Below, in pieces: positions 1 through 6,027 of a DNA stretch of 9,799 nt. The stretch lies in assembly GCA_002500745.1 (NCBI GenBank), contig DLST01000013.1, positions 1 to 9,799 on the forward strand, written 5' to 3'. The notes under the pieces were generated by a model. The model saw nothing but the letters and a program-made list of their open reading frames with translations. It had not been told where the DNA came from and did no database searches. A program made the position numbers and the translations under genes. Source of the stretch: Sphingobacterium sp. UBA7855. GTDB taxonomy: Bacteria; Bacteroidota; Bacteroidia; Sphingobacteriales; Sphingobacteriaceae. How positions within the stretch are numbered: the first letter of the stretch is position 1; the number at the start of each line of letters is the position of its first letter.

Positions 1-31
1 CAGTTCAGTTTACACCCTCTATTAAAATAAT

Positions 32-471
32 TTATACTTCTTTCGAATCGAAGAGATAATGAATATAAAGGATTGCAACAGTCCTAAGTTTCCGGAATTG
101 CTGTTCATATCGTGAACAAGGCAACACAGGAATGATTGTTATTGTGTCCCTTTGATTTTCAAAATTCGTATCAGCGCCATAAACGTTATAAATCCTCCCC
201 TTACTATTTATGAAACAGGTCATTTCCACTGATACTTACGAGTCCCTTACCCATGTTTTCTGCTAATAGACCGGATCCTCAGAACTACCATCCAAATCAT
301 ATTTAAAGATCTCGGTAATCGGAATATTATCAAAAGTACGGGTAACATCGAAAGACGGTTAACAAAAGCCTTTTCTTCCTTGAATAATAATAACTCCGCA
401 TAGAAAAAAGAATGGAAATAAATAAGATTAACAACAATGATCCGATTAAATACGGTTAGGGCATTTTCCAT
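32..471 (-). pseudogene. Possible decayed secreted-protein gene (frame-broken remnant)
   Basis: No intact gene is recognisable here. On the minus strand an ATG at 471 opens a short frame whose first 25 residues look like a signal peptide or membrane anchor (a hydrophobic run IIVVNLIYFHSFFYA). From about 358 downward a different minus frame reads protein-like, acidic sequence (FDNIPITEIFKYDLDG, bases 331-284) and is then cut by in-frame stops at 265-263 and near 233. It resumes in the same frame to a stop at 32 with FINSKGRIYNVYGADTNF. A signal-like start, a frame change and two in-frame stops suggest a broken gene. The pattern faintly recalls the N-terminus of Bacteroidota secreted six-bladed beta-propeller proteins, but I cannot assign it. 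It could equally be non-coding DNA with chance open frames. Confidence 0.25.
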
Positions 472-718
472 CTAAATTCAGAAAAAAGAAACGAATTCGA
501 AAAGGTGAATGATTGACAATACTAACGGATTCAGGCAGCTAAAATATAGCATTAAACTTATTTCATCGAGCAAACCCCATACTTTATATAGGTCAAAATT
601 GCGTTGGTCGAAAATATTTTAAATTTCAAAATCAACTTAATAATTTGTAGAAAATCGATAAGTAGCCTGATATAACACAGGATATTAAACAATTTTTTAA
701 ACCTTAATTTTTCATAGT
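472..718 (+). promoter_or_regulatory. Non-coding leader region of the RiPP operon, presumed promoter
   Basis: This AT-rich stretch has no credible coding frame and lies directly upstream of the precursor gene, so it should carry the operon promoter and 5' untranslated region. I looked for the Bacteroidota pattern (TTTG near -33, TAnnTTTG near -7) and found only partial matches, such as TAATTTG at 641-647 and TATAAC at 671-676, neither with a properly spaced upstream element. The exact promoter is therefore not called. No clear operator repeat or Shine-Dalgarno sequence is visible before the ATG at 719, where AT-rich sequence ends in CATAGTATG; this is usual for the phylum. Confidence 0.35.
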
Positions 719-892
719 ATGAAGAACGAAAAATTGAAAGATCTGTTCCAAAAAAACAAGGAACAGAAAGTGGAAATGACTAAGCCTGTTGATCAGGAAG
801 TCGAGTTTGTTTCCGATGATTTAGCAGAAAAAATCACCGGAGGTACAACAAACAATGGTTGTAGCTGCCCTAACTCAGGTTGTAGCTGCTAA
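719..892 (+). CDS. Double-glycine RiPP precursor peptide with GCSC-repeat core
   Basis: This 57-residue peptide is the likely substrate of the neighbouring radical-SAM enzyme. The leader (residues 1-42) is highly charged and rich in Lys and Glu, and ends in SDDLAEKITGG. That ending fits a double-glycine cleavage site for C39 peptidases, with hydrophobic residues at -4 (Ile39), -8 (Leu35) and -12 (Val31). The predicted core is the 15 residues TTNNGCSCPNSGCSC, which carries four Cys, three Ser, three Asn and two Thr and no aromatic, acidic or basic residue. Cys48, Cys50, Cys55 and Cys57 lie in two identical GCSC blocks, and the last residue is Cys. It resembles, in organisation, the Bacteroidota GG-leader radical-SAM-target families (TIGR04149 type), but membership is not tested. 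It sits 72 bases before the maturase, separated by hairpins. No other ATG-initiated reading of this frame is competitive. Calling it a precursor is well supported by context; the modification is unknown. Confidence 0.85.
   Translation: MKNEKLKDLFQKNKEQKVEMTKPVDQEVEFVSDDLAEKITGGTTNNGCSCPNSGCSC
857..889 (+). repeat. Perfect 12-base direct repeat encoding Gly-Cys-Ser-Cys twice
   Basis: GGTTGTAGCTGC occurs at 857-868 and again at 878-889, in frame, with a 21-base period; the nine bases between encode Pro-Asn-Ser. All four codons are identical at the nucleotide level, which points to a recent internal duplication or to conversion between the units rather than convergence of the protein sequence. 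The repeat makes up most of the predicted core peptide and ends directly at the stop codon. Confidence 0.9.
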
Positions 893-900
893 TAATCAAT

Positions 901-921
901 TTAGGGCCAATGCTGGCCTAA
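901..921 (+). other. Small imperfect hairpin after the precursor gene
   Basis: TTAGGGCCA (901-909) can pair with TGGCCTAA (914-921) around a four-base ATGC loop, with one bulged G on the left arm. It begins eight bases after the precursor stop codon and lies immediately before a stronger hairpin. It could help stabilise the 3' end of the precursor message; by itself it is a modest structure. Confidence 0.4.
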
Positions 922-923
922 CC

Positions 924-949
924 AGGGATGGACGCTTTTGTCCATCCCT
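924..949 (+). terminator. Strong hairpin, likely partial terminator or mRNA-processing site
   Basis: AGGGATGGAC (924-933) pairs perfectly with GTCCATCCCT (940-949) around the six-base loop GCTTTT. It is followed by TAATATTCTAAAATT rather than a continuous T tract, so it is not a textbook intrinsic terminator. It lies between the precursor stop (892) and the maturase start (965). The likely role, inferred from RiPP operons in general, is attenuation or a stability barrier that lets much more precursor mRNA than enzyme mRNA accumulate while allowing read-through into the downstream genes. Confidence 0.55.
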
Positions 950-964
950 TAATATTCTAAAATT

Positions 965-2311
965 ATGGAAAAACTAAAAGTTTCAAAATATATCGCAATA
1001 ACGGATTATATTAATGAATATAATCGTTTAATATATAGCTTTATTACTGAAAAAATGTTGCTAATTAACGACGAAGTCTATACAAAGCTAAAAGAGAACA
1101 ATGTAGATTTCGGTGAGCAGACGGTTAATAAATTTATCGAAGCAGGAATTCTCGTAGATGCCAATTTAAATGAATTGGAAAACATAATAAGAGAAAACAA
1201 ACGAGTCGTGACAAACAGGAATGTTTTTTCGTTTACTATTTTCCCTTCTTCGAATTGTCAGCTTGGATGTCATTATTGCGGGCAAGTGCATAGTCCAGGA
1301 AAAGTAGACAAAAACGTATACGCAGATATTTTGGCGCATATCGAGAAGGGTGTCGCGCAACCTGAAAAAAATCATTTATCGATTGGTTGGTTCGGAGGAG
1401 AACCGCTTCTTGGGATGAGTGTTATCGAAGAGCTATCTCCTGATTTGAGAAGAATTGCTGAAAGAAATGGCTGTAGCTATTCTGCCAGAATTACTACGAA
1501 TGGGCTCCTTTTTAATAGGGTATATCTTGGAAAGCTTATAGAACACGATGTCAGGGACATTACTATTTCACTTGATGGAACCGCCAAATCCCATGATCTG
1601 AGAAGACCCACAAAGGGAGATGGTCCTTCTTTTGATACCATTATGAAGAATTTAGCAGATGTACTTCATTATTATGACATTGAAAAAGAACAAATAGATA
1701 TTCAATTGAGGATCAATGTAGACAGATATAATCAAGATGATGTATTTCCTTTATTAGATCTATTAGCTGAACGCCAATTCCAAAATAAAATTAAACGATT
1801 TGACATCGCTCCTATCCACGCTTGGGGAAATGATGCGCATTTAAGAAGCAATACCATTCAAGAATTTGCTGATTTTAAAATTGATTGTTACATTAAATTG
1901 ATGGAGTTAGGGTTCATGACTAATGTTCCCTTACCGGGACGTGTAAAAGTCATCTGTCAGGCTGTTACCGATGATGCCCTTTATATGCAAACCGATGGTT
2001 ACTTATACGATTGTAGTGAGTTGCCACTGGTACCAGCTGATGCAGCAGCTAAGAAACTCGGGCACATTAAAGCTGTAGATTTACTACAGGTTGAGGATCG
2101 GAATTACTCAAGTTGGAATGATGAAATATTGGATGGAAAATTTCCATGTACTGATTGCAGGATTTTACCGATTTGCGGAGGAGGCTGTCCTAAATCATGG
2201 AAAGATGGCCATATCCCCTGCCCAGATTATAAATATAACATTGAGGACATGTTAGCGCTTGCTTATCTAAGCCATTCAAATAGTGAGTTGTTTCAAAACG
2301 CATCGGTTTAA
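965..2311 (+). CDS. Radical SAM/SPASM peptide maturase
   Basis: This 448-residue enzyme very likely modifies the precursor encoded just upstream, in the cytoplasm. The radical-SAM cluster motif CX3CX2C is at Cys98, Cys102 and Cys105, and the SAM-binding GGEP is at residues 144-147. The C-terminal SPASM domain is complete: Cys331-X13-Gly-X4-Cys350, then Cys395-X2-Cys398-X5-Cys404-X3-Cys408 and Cys419, enough ligands for two auxiliary 4Fe-4S clusters. Residues 1-80 look like a small helix/strand PqqD-like RiPP recognition element that would hold the leader peptide; this part is inferred from layout. SPASM enzymes of this type make thioether or carbon-carbon crosslinks or other changes on peptides. 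Because the core is rich in Cys and lacks aromatic residues, thioether formation (sactipeptide or ranthipeptide type) is the leading guess. The next gene starts 13 bases after its stop, indicating one transcript. Confidence 0.93.
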   Translation: MEKLKVSKYIAITDYINEYNRLIYSFITEKMLLINDEVYTKLKENNVDFGEQTVNKFIEAGILVDANLNELENIIRENKRVVTNRNVFSFTIFPSSNCQLGCHYCGQVHSPGKVDKNVYADILAHIEKGVAQPEKNHLSIGWFGGEPLLGMSVIEELSPDLRRIAERNGCSYSARITTNGLLFNRVYLGKLIEHDVRDITISLDGTAKSHDLRRPTKGDGPSFDTIMKNLADVLHYYDIEKEQIDIQLRINVDRYNQDDVFPLLDLLAERQFQNKIKRFDIAPIHAWGNDAHLRSNTIQEFADFKIDCYIKLMELGFMTNVPLPGRVKVICQAVTDDALYMQTDGYLYDCSELPLVPADAAAKKLGHIKAVDLLQVEDRNYSSWNDEILDGKFPCTDCRILPICGGGCPKSWKDGHIPCPDYKYNIEDMLALAYLSHSNSELFQNASV

Positions 2312-2324
2312 TATCATATAAAAT

Positions 2325-3308
2325 ATGGTAAAACAGCATTATAGAATAGCTTTGTTTTGCGCCTTCTTCGGGGAGTTCCCTTGGTATTTCCCATACTTTG
2401 CTAAATCTTGCGAATTCAACCCAGATGTGCATTTCTATATTGTATCCGACTCCACTCCGGAAATAGTTCTTCCAAACAATATTACTATAATCCCATCGAG
2501 TTTTAGTGAATTTAAGATTAAAGTTCAGGAGCGGCTGGGATTTAAAATACAAATTGACAGACCATATAAACTTTGTGATTTTAAACCATGCTATGGAGTT
2601 ATATTTAGCGACATAATTGAGGAAGGTAATTATGATTTCTGGGGACATTGTGATATTGATGTCGTATTTGGTAGAATAAGAAAATTTATCAACGATGATT
2701 TATTGGCCAATTATGATATAATTTCAGTTAGGCATGAGTATACTTCTGGATTTTTTATGCTGTATCGAAATGAGCTACATATAAATACGCTCTTTAGAAA
2801 AAGTAAAGATTATATCCATGTATTAGGGTCCCCTAAAAGCTATTGTTTTGATGAATGTTCGTACCATCACAGAGCATTAATTGCTGGTAGATCGATAGAA
2901 AGCATTCAAAATCATATTGATGCTATGACATTCGTGATCAAGAGAGAGGAAAAAAAAGGTACGTTAAGAGCTTGCTTTGAACTATTTGCTTTAGAAGGTA
3001 CGCCCGGAAGCGTTGTTTGGGCGAATGGGAGTCTCTGTGTAGAAAATCAAATCGAGGCACTTTTATACCATATTATGCAAATAAAGGGAAGGCCGACATT
3101 TAATGGCCTTACACCTGCCAAGATTCCTGATATTTTTGAATTCACTCCTCATTTAGTGCGTTTTCCAAAGGAAAGATTTGGTTTACAAACAGAATTACCA
3201 ACACTTAATACGGCAATTTATTTAAAGGAACCCTTAGTTCAAATAATATTTGGCGCATACCAAAAGGGCTTATCAGGAAAATTTCGTGCTTGCGGCGCTT
3301 TTGCTTAA
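2325..3308 (+). CDS. DUF6625-type putative glycosyltransferase (first copy)
   Basis: This 327-residue protein has no signal peptide or membrane segment and should be cytoplasmic. It starts with a beta-strand followed by GEFPWYF (16-22), then has RPYKLCDFKP (79-88) and FWGHCDIDVVFGRIR (105-119). Asp110-Ile-Asp112 looks like the metal- and nucleotide-sugar-binding DxD of GT-A fold glycosyltransferases. Later come an ECSYHH motif (177-182) and a DAMTFVI segment (199-205). I recognise this layout as the DUF6625 family, whose members are annotated as glycosyltransferase-like; the sugar and acceptor are unknown. Its position between the radical-SAM maturase and the exporter suggests that it decorates the modified core peptide, for example on Ser, Thr, Asn or Cys. 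This would be unusual for a radical-SAM RiPP. It is a paralogue of the gene at 8617-9591. A cell-surface sugar role unrelated to the peptide remains possible. Confidence 0.8.
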   Translation: MVKQHYRIALFCAFFGEFPWYFPYFAKSCEFNPDVHFYIVSDSTPEIVLPNNITIIPSSFSEFKIKVQERLGFKIQIDRPYKLCDFKPCYGVIFSDIIEEGNYDFWGHCDIDVVFGRIRKFINDDLLANYDIISVRHEYTSGFFMLYRNELHINTLFRKSKDYIHVLGSPKSYCFDECSYHHRALIAGRSIESIQNHIDAMTFVIKREEKKGTLRACFELFALEGTPGSVVWANGSLCVENQIEALLYHIMQIKGRPTFNGLTPAKIPDIFEFTPHLVRFPKERFGLQTELPTLNTAIYLKEPLVQIIFGAYQKGLSGKFRACGAFA

Positions 3309-3343
3309 TTTTCCCAACGCTTTCTTGACTATAAATTTAGGAT

Positions 3344-5560
3344 ATGAAATACCCATATTACATACAACACGACCAAATGGATTGCGGTCCTACCTGTTTA
3401 AGGATCGTGGCAAAGTATTATGGAAAAAAATACACTTTGGAATATCTAAGGGAATTGGCCTTTCTTAATCGTAATGGAGTAAGCTTATTAAATCTCAAGA
3501 ATGCTGCAGTAACAATCGGATTTTCCAGTGATATGCTGTTTAGTGACATCAACAATTTGATATACAATTTCAGCAAACCTTGTATCTTACATTGGAATAC
3601 AAACCATTTTGTTGTATTGTTTGATATAAAATACAGGAATGATCTTAACCGAGTGAAATTCATAATTGCCGATCCTAGACATGGCATTGTGCATGTAGAT
3701 ATAAAGACTTTCTTAAGTTCCTGGATTTCTGTAAAAGAAGGTCGAGGCACAATATTACAGCTTCGACCTACTGAATCATTTTATCGTCAGGATGAAGAAA
3801 AAAAGAACCTTACCAATAGCTATCAATTCCTAATTGCCTATTTGAGACCACACAGAAAGCTTTTAAGCTATTTAATATTGATATTATTGACGGGAAGCAT
3901 ATTAAGCCTAATAATCCCTTTCTTGACTCAGATACTGGTGGATCTGGGAATTGGCGAACTGAATATAAATATTGTCTATTTGGTACTTTGCTCTCAATTG
4001 TTTTTATTCATTGGAGGGACAGTAATTGATATTTTTCGTAACTGGTTAATGTTATTTATTAATACCCGGATAAGCCTTACCATAATTTCTGATTTCCTTA
4101 GGAAATTATTTGATTTGCCGATTCGCTTTTTTGATTCGAAAAGCGTCGGTGATATTACCCAGAGAATAAACGATCACACTAGAGTAGAGCAATTTCTGAC
4201 TGGCACTGCCCTAACAACCCTTATCTCTCTTATTAATGTTGGTGTCTTTATTGTTGTTTTAGGGTTATATGATTTTAAGATTTTTGCGGTCTTTACCGTC
4301 TTGACAGCGCTGGCTATCTGCTGGATTTTCTTTTATCAAAAACGGCGAAAAGAAATAGATTACAAACGGTTTAATGCAAATCGGGAAAACCATAATAAAC
4401 TATATGAAATTATTATTGGAATGCCCGAGATTAAACTTTACGCTGGAGAAGACAGTAAGAGGGAAAGTTGGGAGAAGTTACAAATCAAACTCTTTGATTT
4501 AAATATCAAAAGCCTCTCCTTGGAGCAGCTTCAAAAGACAGGGTTTCTTTTTCTTTTGCAACTAAAAAACATCTTTATCTCTTATATTGCTGCGAGGGAG
4601 GTAATCGCCGGAAATTTTTCATTGGGCACCATGTTAAGTATTTCGTTTATCATTGGGCAGACGAACAGTCCACTTGAACAACTTATTTCGTTTTTTAGGC
4701 ATTCTCAGGACGCTAGGTTAAGTCTAGACAGAATGAAAGAGATCCATAATAAAGAAAATGAAGAACGTCGGAATGGCTATCAAGAACTGTCTTTGTCTGA
4801 AATTAGCTCCTTCATCACGTTTAAGGAGGTTTCCTTCCAATACGGGGGGCCTAAGTCCCCTTTCGTTCTTGAAAATATTAACCTAGAAATTCCAATTGGA
4901 AAAGTTACGGCTATTGTTGGCTCGTCAGGAAGTGGAAAAACCACGTTAATGAAACTATTATTGAAGTTTTATGATTGCACAAAGGGGTCAATATCGTTAG
5001 ATGGAATCAATCTAGATGCTTTATCTCCCAAATGGTGGCGAGATAAATGCGGAACAGTAATGCAGGATGGTCATATTTTTTCGGATACTATTCTTAAGAA
5101 CATTGCTATTGACGGCAAGGAAATTGATGAGCAGAGAATACAAGAAGCATTATATATATCGAATCTCACGGAGTTTGTCGAAAGTCTTCCTAATGGACTA
5201 GAAACCAGAATAGGTGCCGATGGCAACGGACTGAGCGGGGGCCAAAGGCAGCGACTATTCATCGCAAGGGCTGTTTATAAAAATCCATCACTACTCCTAT
5301 TCGATGAAGCTACGAGCGCATTGGATGCCAATAATGAAAAAGTTATTATGGAACGGCTAAACGGATTTTTTCAAGGACGAACGGTTATCGTTATTGCTCA
5401 TAGACTGAGCACTGTTAGAAACGCTGATAATACGATTGTCCTTCGTAACGGTGAAGTAGTGGAGGCGGGTTCTCATACTTCCCTATTGGAAAAGAAAGGC
5501 TTCTATTATGAATTAGTTAAAAACCAATTGGAGCTTGAAGAAAATGAAAACCACATTTAA
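3344..5560 (+). CDS. C39 peptidase-containing ABC exporter
   Basis: This 738-residue inner-membrane protein should both cut the leader from the precursor and export the core. The N-terminal C39 cysteine-protease domain (about 1-145) has the oxyanion Gln8, catalytic Cys14 in QMDCGPTC, His88 in TNHFVV and Asp110 in IIADPRHG. The family cleaves after Gly-Gly, as found at precursor residues 41-42. Transmembrane helices follow at roughly 172-195, 210-230, 288-307, 313-332 and 400-445. The nucleotide-binding domain has Walker A GSSGSGKT (526-533), Q-loop Gln574, signature LSGGQ (630-634), Walker B LLLFDEA (650-656) and H-loop His686. All catalytic residues are present and the length is normal for peptidase-containing transporters of the bacteriocin type. 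The start is the first ATG of the frame and keeps the Gln/Cys motif intact. The gene lies 35 bases after the glycosyltransferase-like gene and 11 before the adaptor. Confidence 0.95.
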   Translation: MKYPYYIQHDQMDCGPTCLRIVAKYYGKKYTLEYLRELAFLNRNGVSLLNLKNAAVTIGFSSDMLFSDINNLIYNFSKPCILHWNTNHFVVLFDIKYRNDLNRVKFIIADPRHGIVHVDIKTFLSSWISVKEGRGTILQLRPTESFYRQDEEKKNLTNSYQFLIAYLRPHRKLLSYLILILLTGSILSLIIPFLTQILVDLGIGELNINIVYLVLCSQLFLFIGGTVIDIFRNWLMLFINTRISLTIISDFLRKLFDLPIRFFDSKSVGDITQRINDHTRVEQFLTGTALTTLISLINVGVFIVVLGLYDFKIFAVFTVLTALAICWIFFYQKRRKEIDYKRFNANRENHNKLYEIIIGMPEIKLYAGEDSKRESWEKLQIKLFDLNIKSLSLEQLQKTGFLFLLQLKNIFISYIAAREVIAGNFSLGTMLSISFIIGQTNSPLEQLISFFRHSQDARLSLDRMKEIHNKENEERRNGYQELSLSEISSFITFKEVSFQYGGPKSPFVLENINLEIPIGKVTAIVGSSGSGKTTLMKLLLKFYDCTKGSISLDGINLDALSPKWWRDKCGTVMQDGHIFSDTILKNIAIDGKEIDEQRIQEALYISNLTEFVESLPNGLETRIGADGNGLSGGQRQRLFIARAVYKNPSLLLFDEATSALDANNEKVIMERLNGFFQGRTVIVIAHRLSTVRNADNTIVLRNGEVVEAGSHTSLLEKKGFYYELVKNQLELEENENHI

Positions 5561-5571
5561 AAAACGGAGTT

Positions 5572-6024
5572 ATGGCCCATTATGATCAAAATATTTTCGG
5601 GCGGCTCGACAAGCCGCCAAGAAATACAATTAGGTATGGATCTTTTTCAATAATTGCATTACTGATTGGATTAACTTATCTCTTATTTGGCGTTCAACTC
5701 ACAATTAAAAAACCTGTTGACACAAATCCAAGAACAATTCGGTTAGACAAAATAGATCAGGTTCTGTTGTTATCGAAGATACATACAGAAGATACTTCGT
5801 TTTTGAAAACGGGAAATAAGCTAGAAATCCATTTCGGGAATAAAAACATTTATGAAAGCGTGGTCGGTATTATGAAAAAGGAAAGCCATGATCAAAGCAA
5901 TTTCTCCGACGTACAAATTGCTCTGGAAGGGGAAGTTATGGCAATTCCCCTTTCGAATAACCTTAAATATAGAGAGGTAAAAACTAACATTTTTCAATAT
6001 TTGATTGAACACCTACAGAACTAA
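5572..6024 (+). CDS. Mini HlyD-like membrane protein (lacks the hairpin and lipoyl domains)
   Basis: This 150-residue protein has a short cytoplasmic N-terminus, one membrane helix (about 22-43) and a roughly 105-residue periplasmic part. The layout around the helix (KPP, then the helix, then a basic/polar IKKPVD turn) recalls the N-termini of Bacteroidota HlyD-family adaptors, and the segment FLKTGNKLEIHFGN (77-90) followed by a valine-rich stretch recalls their beta-barrel domain. Normal HlyD-type adaptors are about 400 residues and carry a long alpha-helical hairpin between two lipoyl halves; here there is no room for it. The start is ATG preceded by GGAG, one of the few clear Shine-Dalgarno sequences in the window. 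It sits directly after the C39 exporter, as periplasmic adaptors usually do, and three bases before the outer-membrane gene. It could be a shortened adaptor, or a different small partner of the exporter. The homology is by pattern only and not certain. Confidence 0.65.
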   Translation: MAHYDQNIFGRLDKPPRNTIRYGSFSIIALLIGLTYLLFGVQLTIKKPVDTNPRTIRLDKIDQVLLLSKIHTEDTSFLKTGNKLEIHFGNKNIYESVVGIMKKESHDQSNFSDVQIALEGEVMAIPLSNNLKYREVKTNIFQYLIEHLQN

Positions 6025-6027
6025 AGT

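Noticed and set aside
641..676. Possible promoter elements (TAATTTG, TATAAC)
   Set aside because: Neither matches the Bacteroidota -7 consensus fully and no -33 element lies at the right distance; too weak to call a site.
719..892. Precursor as methanobactin or lanthipeptide
   Set aside because: No MbnB/MbnC-type or LanB/LanC/LanM-type enzyme lies in the window; the adjacent enzyme is a SPASM radical-SAM protein.
719..892. Small ORF as a stand-alone metallothionein-like protein
   Set aside because: The CXC pairs could bind metal, but the Gly-Gly leader and the C39 exporter next door make a secreted RiPP much more likely; metal binding by the mature peptide stays possible.
924..960. Full intrinsic terminator ending the precursor transcript
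   Set aside because: The stem is strong, but the bases after it are mixed A/T with C rather than a T tract, and the enzymes downstream lack an evident own promoter in the 15 bases before the ATG, so partial read-through is the better reading.
2190..2648. A 152-codon minus-strand open frame across the maturase/glycosyltransferase junction
   Set aside because: It is antisense to two well-supported genes with clear motifs and shows no motif of its own, so it is a shadow frame.
3250..3468. A + strand open frame bridging the glycosyltransferase-like gene and the exporter
   Set aside because: It overlaps the real C39 start in another frame and reads through the catalytic region out of frame; no independent support.
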